Shown piece by piece: positions 31,104 through 38,709 of a stretch of DNA of 38,709 nucleotides. Below the pieces are notes generated by a model that saw only the letters and a list, made by a program, of their open reading frames with translations, made no database searches and was not told the DNA's origin. Each line of letters starts with the position of its first letter. Positions within the stretch are counted from its first letter, which is position 1. Position numbers and translations under genes: made by a program. The DNA comes from Candidatus Bipolaricaulota bacterium (lineage in GTDB: Bacteria > Bipolaricaulota > Bipolaricaulia > Bipolaricaulales > Bipolaricaulaceae): contig JACIWI010000015.1 of NCBI GenBank assembly GCA_014361055.1, positions 1-38,709 on the forward strand, written 5' to 3'.

Positions 31104-34100
31104 CAAAAGCGTGGCTTATCTCGATCGTGCTCATCGGTTTCGCCGGGCTGGCCCAGGTTCAGACCCCATCGTTCACCCTCACCGTGACCGGGGAAAAGAC
31201 GTGGGCCGTACGGTTTGGGATCGGCGCCCCAGAGCTCCTGGCGCTGGAGAACATCCCCCCTGCTCAGCTCGTGTTGGGCCAATCCCTTTGGGCCGAGGTC
31301 ACCGGCATCGCCCTGGGGTTCCTGACCCTCAAGGCCAGCTTCAACGATCAGCTCGGCTCGGCCTTCCAGGACTTCGTGCTCCTGGTGGACCGCCCACCCT
31401 GGGAGGGGCAGCTCGGACACTTCGTGGTCGGGGCGGATGGGGCCGAGCTCGGGGTGTACAACAAGAAGCTCCTCGGGGCACGGCTGAGCTACTATGGGGA
31501 TGGGGTCACGGTAAGCGGCCTCGCCGCACGCCTGGAGGGGATCTCGGAGTCCCTCACCTTCCGCGGGGAGAGCGCCCGCGCCGAGGTCCTGTTCGCGACC
31601 GAGGACCCCGACCGCCCTTGGCAGCCGGCCCCGTACCTACGCCACGTGGAGGGCCTGTACTTCTGGCCCCTGCGCGCCCCGTTCGTGGAGGGGTTCTCCG
31701 AGGTCCAGTTCCAGTTCCTGCTGTCTCAACCCCTGTGGCGGTTCCTCGGCGATTGGGGCCTCGGCTACCTGCAAGAGGTGATCGAGGAGGCTTCGGCAGT
31801 CCCCCTCACCACAGGCGATTTCCTCGTGCTGCGCGACGAGGGGGACGTCCTGCTCCTTAAGGCCGCGCCGGCGGTGCTCCTCCGCCGTCAGGTCCAGGAC
31901 ACCATCGAAGCCTACAACGACCAGCATGGCCTCTCCGGCCCGGATCGGAAAACGTACCCGTTCATCGAGGGGAGCGCATTAGAGGAGAAGTTCCTGGCCG
32001 AGCTTTCCCAATTCGTGCAGGTCACGGTGGACGATGAAGGGTACGCGTTCTCCGTCGCCGCGCGGCGCCGCTACCTCCTGCTTGGGGAGCGGGACGTGAT
32101 CGAGGGGACGCTCACGCTCCTCGTGCGCCTGCCCGGGGAAGAGGCGTTCCGCCCCATCGACGACCCGGCCCTGGCTGACTTTGCCTGGTCGTTGTACCCC
32201 GCCGAGGGGGTGCTGCGCATCGCTTTCCCCGACACGTTCTTCCGTGCCGGGGCCGCGGTATGGGTGGCGTTCGACTACCAGCGAGAGGGAAACGTGTTCA
32301 CGCTCGGGCTGTCCGTGGTCCCCGGGTCGGAACGGGTGTACCTGAACGGGAAGCCCCTCGTGCGGAACACGGACTACACCATCGACTATGAGGTCGGGAT
32401 GCTGATCCTGTTCTCGCCTCTCTCCCAGACCGACGAGCTGCGGGTGGACTTCGAGCGGCAGCGGGGGGGCTTGGGCGGGTACACGGAGTACGAGCGGAAC
32501 TTCTTCGGACTGACGGTGGCCATGCCCGGTCTGGACGGGCTGGAGCTTTCCCTGTCCCGGGCGGCCGATTCTGGCCGGCCGGAGCCCACCAGCCGGACCA
32601 TGCCCAACACCCACTCCGTGGCCGCGCTGCGCCTTTCCGGGGAGGTGGCGGGATGGAAGTACCGCCTGAGCTTGGGCGGCTCGGAGAACGTGTTCCCAGC
32701 CGACGACAACGCTCGCATCCCCGCCCCAAACCGGATCAACGCCATCACCCGCGTCCAGGCGGCGGACGGGGAGTACGTGGTATTTGCCCACCAAAACGGG
32801 CTCACCGTATACCGGGGCGGGGCCTTCTCCGGGTATGGGGGGGCGGAGGGGATGTCGGGGCGGGCGGCGCGGGATCTCCTGGCGCTTTCGGACCGACTTC
32901 TCATCGCCACCGACGTCGGGCTGACCGTGGTCCGCCTGTGGGAGGCGTCCCCGTTCGATCGGGTACGGAGCTGGATCCGGTTGGACAAGATAAACGCCCT
33001 GCCGGGGAGCGAGGTCCTGGCGTTGGCTCAAGGTGGAGGCCAGGTGTTCTTGGCCACCGACGAGGCGGTGGCCGTGTTCGCCCCGGCCGACGCCGAAGCC
33101 CCGAAGAAATGGAAGAAGCTGGATCTCCCCGTTGGCCAGCCGAAGCCGACCGCCCTCCTTTGGGCCGGGGGACAACTGTACCTGGGGACGGAGGATGGCC
33201 TGTACGTACAGGAGGGTGAGGGGTGGACACAAGTGCCGGCGGTCCCTGGACCGGTGCGCGCCCTCCTCGCCCGCGGGGACGAGCTCCATGTGGCCACCGA
33301 CGAGGGGATCCGGGTGCTGCGCGGGGGGACCGGGGCCGGTTGGATCGCCATCGGCAAGAGCGTGTACGGGATGGCGATCTGGGACGGGGCGGTATGGTAT
33401 GCGGCCGAGGACGGCCTGTGGCGGGATGGAGAGACAACTCCGGCGGTGGTCGGGCCGATCACCGCGGTGGGGGTGGGCGGCAGTGGACTGTGGGCCGGCA
33501 GCCGGGCCGATGCCGAGTTCCGCCTGGACCTGTGGCGGCTCGCCCCGCAACCGGAGCGATATCCGCCGGACCAGACCAAGATCGACGGCCGCGACCTCGG
33601 CCAATTCAGCGACATCCCCGCGGCCGATCATACCCGGCTCGGGGTGACGGCGGGCCTGACCCTCGCCCGCGACGTGGGCGATTGGCGGTGGGAGCTGAGC
33701 GCCAGCACCCGCTCCCCGGGGTATGAGGTCATCGGGCAAGCCGGCCGATCCGACTCCCATGGGGTCGGGTTCGTGGCCCGCTACCTCAAGGAGGAGAGCG
33801 TCCGCCTCGAGGTGCGCGGGCGGTGGGACGTGGTGGACCTGTTCACCACGCCCCGTGCCCAGTTGAGCGGCGGTCTCGACTGGAGCTGGTCCGAGGGGGC
33901 CAAGGCCTACCTCTCCCTTTCCCCTACCCTTACCGGGATCGGCCCGTCCGAGGCAGCCCGCCTGGACCTGAGCTACCGGGCCGGTGTCTCCGGGGAATGG
34001 CAGGCCCTCTCCGGGCAACTTGGGGTGAGCGGGAAGCTCGCGGCCCCGGATCCGTACACATCGGGGCAGCTCACTGGACAACTCACGTTCCGGCCGAGCG

Positions 34101-34927
34101 GGGATTGGAGCGTGGAAGGAAGTTGGATCCGGCCGTTCCGCAGCCGCGGCCACCCCGGCGACGAGACGGTGACCGTCACCGCCAAGTGGACGGGTGGAGT
34201 GGCCATCGCCTCATGGAGCGCCAGTTGGCAGGAGGTCCGACGCCACCGCCTGCTCACCGGGGACTGGCGGGAGGAGCGGACCATCCAGGGCGAGATCCGG
34301 TGGACGGCTTGGTCCATCGGCGACGCGCGCCTCGCCCCGCGCCTGACGGCCTTTTGGAAGGACACAGGCGAGCAGCGTTGGGAGGTCCGCGGGATCGCCC
34401 AGCTCAGCCAGCCCACGGCATCCTGGCAGGCCGAGGTCGGCGTTGGCCACGGGTATCGGCCGGCCGCGGACCGCACCGACCGCGTGCTTTCGCTCGCCCT
34501 CACCTGGGACTACTCGGGTTGGGACGGGGTCCGACCGAGCTTCCGCTGGCAGCGGTCGTGGCAGGTCCTCTCACACCCCCGCTATCCCGATCAGGTGACG
34601 GAGGACCACCAAGCCACGTTGCGCGTGGCGTGGGAGCCGCGGGGGGCATGGCGCAACGACCTGACCCTGACCTGGAAGGCCCGAGACGGGAGCCTGACCC
34701 TCACCGATCGGCTGTCCTGGCCCGTGGAGTTCGGCACGCTAGGGATGGAGGCCAGTGCCACGTGGAAGGAGGGGCGCCTGGAGGGGAAGATGACCGCTCA
34801 ATTCGGTCATTCCCTGAGCGGCATGTGGAGCCTATCGGCCGAGGCCGGCTACGCGTTCGGGTACCAGCCGGCGACGCCATTCCGCCACGCCCTGTTCGGG
34901 GGGGTGACCCTGGCCGTCCGGTTCTAG
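31100..34927 (+). CDS. Large outer-membrane protein: N-terminal beta domains, beta-propeller and C-terminal barrel
   Basis: 1275 residues from ATG 31100 (ATGA overlap with the PorV-like gene). Signal peptide MTKAWLISIVLIGFAGLAQV. Residues about 20-400 are beta-rich without a family I know. At about 413-450 stands YLNGKPLVRNTDYTIDYEVG followed by MLILFSPLSQTDELRVDFE, a phrase type repeated in SprA/Sov translocon proteins and some other outer-membrane proteins. About 545-815 is a propeller of roughly six blades, each ending in phrases such as GLTVYRGG, GLTVVRLW, GLYVQEGEG, GIRVLRGG. About 845-1275 alternates polar and hydrophobic residues and ends GGVTLAVRF, the terminal Phe of an outer-membrane barrel. 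Role unknown. The stop shares CTAG with the convergent gene. The open frame upstream to 30479 is a shadow of the previous gene. Confidence 0.7.
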   Translation: MTKAWLISIVLIGFAGLAQVQTPSFTLTVTGEKTWAVRFGIGAPELLALENIPPAQLVLGQSLWAEVTGIALGFLTLKASFNDQLGSAFQDFVLLVDRPPWEGQLGHFVVGADGAELGVYNKKLLGARLSYYGDGVTVSGLAARLEGISESLTFRGESARAEVLFATEDPDRPWQPAPYLRHVEGLYFWPLRAPFVEGFSEVQFQFLLSQPLWRFLGDWGLGYLQEVIEEASAVPLTTGDFLVLRDEGDVLLLKAAPAVLLRRQVQDTIEAYNDQHGLSGPDRKTYPFIEGSALEEKFLAELSQFVQVTVDDEGYAFSVAARRRYLLLGERDVIEGTLTLLVRLPGEEAFRPIDDPALADFAWSLYPAEGVLRIAFPDTFFRAGAAVWVAFDYQREGNVFTLGLSVVPGSERVYLNGKPLVRNTDYTIDYEVGMLILFSPLSQTDELRVDFERQRGGLGGYTEYERNFFGLTVAMPGLDGLELSLSRAADSGRPEPTSRTMPNTHSVAALRLSGEVAGWKYRLSLGGSENVFPADDNARIPAPNRINAITRVQAADGEYVVFAHQNGLTVYRGGAFSGYGGAEGMSGRAARDLLALSDRLLIATDVGLTVVRLWEASPFDRVRSWIRLDKINALPGSEVLALAQGGGQVFLATDEAVAVFAPADAEAPKKWKKLDLPVGQPKPTALLWAGGQLYLGTEDGLYVQEGEGWTQVPAVPGPVRALLARGDELHVATDEGIRVLRGGTGAGWIAIGKSVYGMAIWDGAVWYAAEDGLWRDGETTPAVVGPITAVGVGGSGLWAGSRADAEFRLDLWRLAPQPERYPPDQTKIDGRDLGQFSDIPAADHTRLGVTAGLTLARDVGDWRWELSASTRSPGYEVIGQAGRSDSHGVGFVARYLKEESVRLEVRGRWDVVDLFTTPRAQLSGGLDWSWSEGAKAYLSLSPTLTGIGPSEAARLDLSYRAGVSGEWQALSGQLGVSGKLAAPDPYTSGQLTGQLTFRPSGDWSVEGSWIRPFRSRGHPGDETVTVTAKWTGGVAIASWSASWQEVRRHRLLTGDWREERTIQGEIRWTAWSIGDARLAPRLTAFWKDTGEQRWEVRGIAQLSQPTASWQAEVGVGHGYRPAADRTDRVLSLALTWDYSGWDGVRPSFRWQRSWQVLSHPRYPDQVTEDHQATLRVAWEPRGAWRNDLTLTWKARDGSLTLTDRLSWPVEFGTLGMEASATWKEGRLEGKMTAQFGHSLSGMWSLSAEAGYAFGYQPATPFRHALFGGVTLAVRF

Positions 34928-35790
34928 AAGCTCACCCCGAACCCGAACCGGTGGGAGGGCGCGAGCCAGGGGTGGGTCAGAAGGGCGTAGTCGACGGCGA
35001 ACGCCTGCCACCGTACGCCCAAACCCAGTGACCACTGGACGAGCCCGCCCTGGAGGCGCACCCCGCCCCGGACCTCGAGCTCCCGGAACAGGGCCCAGCC
35101 TAGGCCCACCGCGAGGTAGTCGGTCGAGAGGTCCAGGACGCCGAGCAATCCGGACGGGTGGATCCACGCCGCGCCCAAGGCGAGGTCGGTGGACCACCCT
35201 TCGTCCCGCTCCCCCAACCTCGCGCCGAACCCGAGCTCACGGATGGTCAGCCCAGCCCGCACTTCCCCGAACGGCGTGGACAGCCGGCCCAGGAGCCCGA
35301 TGTCCAAGGCGATCCCGCTTCCGGACGCGTCGGCCACCGTGATCTGGTGGTACTTCAGCGCCAACCCCACGGCTGTCGGAAACGGGAAGAGTCCAGAGAG
35401 GAACGGGATGCGGCGGGCATCTAGCCCGAAGCCCAACACCAGGCCAAAGGTGGAGAAGGTGAGGGGATCTTCGGCCGGGTCGGCGATCCCGCCCACCGAA
35501 AGGTAGGTCAAGCCCGCGCCCCACCCGGGCAAGGCCCCGGCCAGCCAGCCCACTGTGTACAGGTTGAGGACATTGGTCACGGTGGAGTCGGCCTGCAGCG
35601 AGGGCACCCACGCCAGCCCGGCCGGGTTCGCGAGCAGGGCCTCGCTGCCTTCGGCGAGGGCGGTATACGCCCCTCCCAGGCCCATCGCCCGCACCCCAAG
35701 CCCCACGTCGAACGGGTTCGCAAGGCCCTGGCCGAGGGCGGTCGCCCCGGCCAGGAGCCCGAACAGCACGAACAGGAGAGCGCGTCGCAT
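34924..35790 (-). CDS. Second PorV/UPF0164-like outer-membrane beta-barrel protein
   Basis: 288 residues. Signal peptide MRRALLFVLFGLLAGATALG, then GLGVRAMGLGGAYTALAEGS and EALLANPAGLAWVPSL, a near-textbook PorV/UPF0164 start. Strands continue to AFAVDYALLTHPWLAPSHRF and GFGVSF; relatives end with a similar DYA...H..LG.THR.S...F. ATG 35790 has GAGGAGGGG upstream, ten bases after the PKD protein's stop, so both are one operon. It repeats the pairing seen at 28135-31103: a protein with a sorting-type C-terminal domain next to a PorV-like barrel. Confidence 0.82.
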   Translation of the reverse strand: MRRALLFVLFGLLAGATALGQGLANPFDVGLGVRAMGLGGAYTALAEGSEALLANPAGLAWVPSLQADSTVTNVLNLYTVGWLAGALPGWGAGLTYLSVGGIADPAEDPLTFSTFGLVLGFGLDARRIPFLSGLFPFPTAVGLALKYHQITVADASGSGIALDIGLLGRLSTPFGEVRAGLTIRELGFGARLGERDEGWSTDLALGAAWIHPSGLLGVLDLSTDYLAVGLGWALFRELEVRGGVRLQGGLVQWSLGLGVRWQAFAVDYALLTHPWLAPSHRFGFGVSF

Positions 35791-35800
35791 CGTCCCCTCC

Positions 35801-38709
35801 TCAGCGCAGCACCAACATCCGCCCGACCTCGGACCGGATCGTCCGGCCGTCCTGGGTCGCCGTGATCAAGTAGAAATAGAGCCCGTTGGGCACGGTTCGG
35901 CCGGCCCCGTCCTTAAGGTCCCAGGTGAACTGGGCCCCCGCTATGTCGCGCTCCACCACGGGCCGGCCGAGGGCGTCGAAGACGCGGACCTTCGCCCCCG
36001 TGGCTCCGGCCGGGAGGAACACCTGGATCCGGGCCTGGGTCGAGGCTGGGTTATCGAGGAGGCGGGTGCCGATCTCTGCTCCGCCCTTGGGCCGGACGTA
36101 AAGGTCGAGGACCCGCCATGCACTCCACCCGGCTTGGTTCCGGGCCCTCACCTTGACCGTATACAGGCCCGCCGCGGGGTAGGTGTGCATCACGGGTGGG
36201 GTGCCGGTGGCGTCCACCGTGCCATCGCCATTGAAATCCCATTCCCAAGCGGTGACCGGGTCACCCTGAGGGGCGGTGGCAGTGGCGGTGAGGGTGACCG
36301 GCTGGCCCGCCTCCGGGACGGCGGGGCTGGCGGAAAGGGCGGTGACCGTGGGCGGCGGAGGCGGCAGTGGTGCGGTCACGGTGACAGATTTCTCCTTCGT
36401 GCCCTTGGCCCCCCGGCGGTCGGTGACCTCGAGCTTCACGGTGTAGGTCCTGGCGGCGACGTAGGTATGGGTGGGGTTGGCCTCGGTGGAGGTTCCGTCG
36501 TCGCCGAACGTCCAGGCGTAGGTGAACGGGGTATCCGGCGGATCGTCGGGGTCGGTGACGGTGGAGGTGAACGTGACGGCCTGGCCGGCGGCGGGGCTTG
36601 TGGGGGACCAGGTGAAGTCCACCGTGGGCGGCTGATTCGGGCGCAGGGTCACATTTATGGTTTTTGCCTTCGTCCCCTCCAATCCCTTGGCATCCCGAAC
36701 GAGGAGGACCACAGTAAAGGTGCCGCCGTCGGGGTACTTGGTCTTGGCCGTCTCCGGCGGCCCGTTCCGCTCCACGTATCTCGGGTTCGCCCCTGCACCG
36801 AAGTCCCACTTGGAGTACACGATGGCATCGCCATCGGGGTCGGTGATCGTCCCTGGAGTGAACGTGATCTCTTGGCCGTACTGGGGGTTGGCCGGGGTCC
36901 AGGTGAAGTCCTGGATCACCGGCGGGTTGTTGACCCCGATGTCGAAGGTGGTGCCTCGAACCGCCGTGGTATCGCCGCTCATTGTGCCCTCGGTGAAGGA
37001 GACCACGGTCTCCAGGCGCACGGTTCGGCCGGCCACGGTCTTGTCGGGGCCGGCGAGGGTGACCCAGATCCAAAGCTCCGCCTTGGCATCGTCGGCCACG
37101 GTGTTGTTGGCGGTGGGGGTGATGGACACCCCCGAAGTGCGGAACCCCGTGAGGTTCGTGGTCTCGCCGAGGAGGGCCCCGTTCTCCCCGCTCAACCGCA
37201 CCTCGAGCTTTACGAACTGGGTGTCGCTTGCCGTGCCCACGTTCTTCACCCGAACCCGGGTGATGGTTACCCCAGCCGCATTGGCGTCCTTGTCCTCGAG
37301 TTTGATCTTCTGGGCCACAAACCGCTGGGTGGAGTAGACGGTGCGCGGATCGATGGCGATGTCCTGGACCGTCTCAAACCCAGCCGGATAGATGGTGAGG
37401 GTTTCCGGGTAGGTGAGGACCGGAGTTTGATAGGTTGGGGTGGTGGGCGGTGAGCCCACCGGCGGCTCCTCGCTTCCCACCCGGACCTCGGGACGGATGG
37501 TGCGGCCGGTGGTGGCCAGTGGGGAGACCCGGTACTCGATGGTGATCGTGGCCTCCTTTTCATCGGCCACCTGGGTGGCGGTGAGCCCGATCCAGCCGCC
37601 GGTGCGGAAATCGTAGCCCGCTGGCCAGCCGGAGCAGACCTGGGTGGTGCCCACCCACACCGTGAACCCCGCGATGTCCGCGGTTTCCGCGGTCCCGAGG
37701 TTCCTCACCCAGAGCCGGGTGATCTGGACCTTCTTCCCGTTGTAGTCCCGGTCGGCCACCCAGATCGTCTGGGTGAAACGCTCGCCGGGGTTGATCCCGA
37801 GGCCCACCGGCGGCACCGAACGCTCCTCCGCCTCCTCAAACCCCGCCCGGCGAACGAGCCACACTGACCCGCTTACGGCGGTCTGGCTCGTATCCTGGCC
37901 GTTTTCGCGCATGGTGAGCGTGACTTTTGCCTGGATTGTCCGCTCATCACCCGCTGGCGGAAGGTCCGCACGAACCTTGAAATTGACCTCGATCACGAGA
38001 GAACCCTCGTCGGCAACGTTTCCATCCCAAGAAGGGGTGAAATCACCAGCTGCAAACTCAATTGGGAATGAACTAGGGCTGGCTTTCGTTGCGGTATAGG
38101 TATTAGTGCCGGTTCTAATGGTCACAGTGACACTGGAGAAGTGAGAAGCCTCGGCTGTACCGTCGTTGCGCACAGAAAGCCTTTGGAATGCAAGTCCCGC
38201 GGCGTTGGCGTCGCGATCGCGGAAGGTGGCCTTGAGGACGGGGGCGCTGTCGTCAGGGTTGAGGGTGTTGGCCGCGGCCGACTCGTCGATGACCTCCTCA
38301 AACCCGGCCTTGCGAATGGTCTCGGGCTTCCCATCCCGAAGGAACCCGGAATTCCCGGACTCGGTAGCGGTGTACCAGTAGAGGTTCGTCTCCAAAACCA
38401 AGGTTTCCCCGCCGGAAATGGCGGCGACACCCGCCACATCCACCATCACCCAGAGGTACCGGGTAGCTCCCCTGGGGATTTCGTAGGCAGTGGCGATGAT
38501 CACCCCGGTTTGGAGGTCAACCCCGGTCAGATCTTTGGTGATCGGGCTGGTGGGGTCTTGGGTGGGCGTGGCGGGGGTGGTGGTTTCCCAGGAGATGTAG
38601 AGCTTGGGGATGTGGGTGGAGGCGGCGGTCCCTGTGAAGTTCCGGATGTGCACAAACTCGATCCACGCCGTCCGCGCCGGGTCACCCACGACCTTGATCA
38701 CCTGAACGA
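35801..38709 (-). CDS. Large repeat- and PKD-domain surface protein with C-terminal sorting-type domain (5' end cut by window)
   Basis: At least 969 residues; the frame is open to the window edge, so the GTG at 38701 is probably internal. Three repeats of exactly 154 residues begin AGFEEVIDES, AGFEEAEERS and AGFETVQDIA and share the phrases DRDANAAG / DRDYNGKK / DKDANAAG and V(R/K)N(D/L/V)GTA. Three PKD domains follow (36985-36130 region), each with a W(D/T)FG or WDFNGDG core and a TY terminus (for example YAWTFGDDGTSTEANPTHTY). The last 90 residues (VRVFDALGRPVVERDI, then GRTVPNGLYFYLITA, ending RMLVLR) are a type IX type-A or FlgD-like sorting domain. It is expected on the cell surface, possibly adhesive. 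Confidence 0.85.
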   Translation of the reverse strand, partial: VQVIKVVGDPARTAWIEFVHIRNFTGTAASTHIPKLYISWETTTPATPTQDPTSPITKDLTGVDLQTGVIIATAYEIPRGATRYLWVMVDVAGVAAISGGETLVLETNLYWYTATESGNSGFLRDGKPETIRKAGFEEVIDESAAANTLNPDDSAPVLKATFRDRDANAAGLAFQRLSVRNDGTAEASHFSSVTVTIRTGTNTYTATKASPSSFPIEFAAGDFTPSWDGNVADEGSLVIEVNFKVRADLPPAGDERTIQAKVTLTMRENGQDTSQTAVSGSVWLVRRAGFEEAEERSVPPVGLGINPGERFTQTIWVADRDYNGKKVQITRLWVRNLGTAETADIAGFTVWVGTTQVCSGWPAGYDFRTGGWIGLTATQVADEKEATITIEYRVSPLATTGRTIRPEVRVGSEEPPVGSPPTTPTYQTPVLTYPETLTIYPAGFETVQDIAIDPRTVYSTQRFVAQKIKLEDKDANAAGVTITRVRVKNVGTASDTQFVKLEVRLSGENGALLGETTNLTGFRTSGVSITPTANNTVADDAKAELWIWVTLAGPDKTVAGRTVRLETVVSFTEGTMSGDTTAVRGTTFDIGVNNPPVIQDFTWTPANPQYGQEITFTPGTITDPDGDAIVYSKWDFGAGANPRYVERNGPPETAKTKYPDGGTFTVVLLVRDAKGLEGTKAKTINVTLRPNQPPTVDFTWSPTSPAAGQAVTFTSTVTDPDDPPDTPFTYAWTFGDDGTSTEANPTHTYVAARTYTVKLEVTDRRGAKGTKEKSVTVTAPLPPPPPTVTALSASPAVPEAGQPVTLTATATAPQGDPVTAWEWDFNGDGTVDATGTPPVMHTYPAAGLYTVKVRARNQAGWSAWRVLDLYVRPKGGAEIGTRLLDNPASTQARIQVFLPAGATGAKVRVFDALGRPVVERDIAGAQFTWDLKDGAGRTVPNGLYFYLITATQDGRTIRSEVGRMLVLR
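36920..38305 (-). repeat. Three tandem 462-base coding repeats
   Basis: The GGG codon of the AGFE motif starts at 38305, 37843 and 37381, giving spacings of exactly 462 and 462 bases (154 codons). DNA identity between units is low; the period is kept at protein level. A further unit is cut by the window edge. Confidence 0.85.

Noticed and set aside
35555-37453. 632-residue plus-strand open frame across the PorV-like and PKD genes
   Set aside because: It crosses the boundary between two recognisable genes on the other strand and has no domain or ribosome site.
1-38709. CRISPR array, insertion sequence, integrase or origin of replication
   Set aside because: No regularly spaced short repeats, transposase or integrase motifs, or DnaA-box clusters were seen. 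The only long perfect DNA repeat I noticed is the 48-base pair.

Overview
The window is a high-G+C (about two thirds by eye), gene-dense bacterial chromosome segment with no rRNA, tRNA, CRISPR array or transposase. Several predicted outer-membrane beta-barrels (C-termini VRF, VSF) point to a diderm. Compact operons with 4-base ATGA/GTGA overlaps, promoters placed so close to start codons that mRNAs should be leaderless, and the gene mix suggest an uncultured deep-branching lineage. Bipolaricaulota/Acetothermia is my tentative guess, not something the sequence proves.

Layout. (1) 1-3780: a truncated family-1 sugar-binding lipo/periplasmic protein on the minus strand, divergent from a GT4-type glycosyltransferase, then a sugar-nucleotide pyrophosphorylase. 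(2) 3795-4720: a promoter and a cyclic-di-GMP type I riboswitch whose aptamer runs over the start codon of a secreted protein of unknown function. (3) 4797-17118: amino-sugar catabolism. A first nagA is followed by a decayed nagB/polA 3'-end junction. Then comes an 11-gene operon: GntR regulator, Gfo/Idh/MocA oxidoreductase, family-5 binding protein, two permeases (no ATPase), SIS protein, GlcNAc-kinase-like ATPase, ceramidase-fold hydrolase, nanE, second nagA and nagB. (4) 17115-21587 minus: folP, DUF177, ruvC, polA, translationally coupled. (5) 21610-23703 plus: rplI and murJ. (6) 23687-28052 minus: ftsH, dxr, an Rrf2 regulator, a SufT/MIP18-like protein and a zinc-ribbon protein. (7) 28123-34927 plus: a subtilisin-like protease with a C-terminal sorting-type domain, a PorV-like barrel, and a 1275-residue propeller/barrel protein. 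(8) 34924-38709 minus: a large repeat/PKD surface protein with the same kind of C-terminal domain (N-terminus off the window), followed by a second PorV-like barrel.

How the parts fit. Imported N-acetylated amino sugars would be phosphorylated by the BadF-type kinase, epimerised by NanE if ManNAc-derived, deacetylated by NagA and deaminated by NagB to fructose-6-phosphate, under GntR control. Regions 7 and 8 look like cell-surface export and display, with sorting-type C-terminal domains paired twice with PorV-like barrels. The most unusual observations are the nagB/polA ghost with its 48-base perfect repeat bracketing the amino-sugar island, the start codon buried in a c-di-GMP aptamer, the recurring leaderless promoter architecture, the T9SS-like surface cassette, and an exact 154-residue repeat period in the PKD protein.
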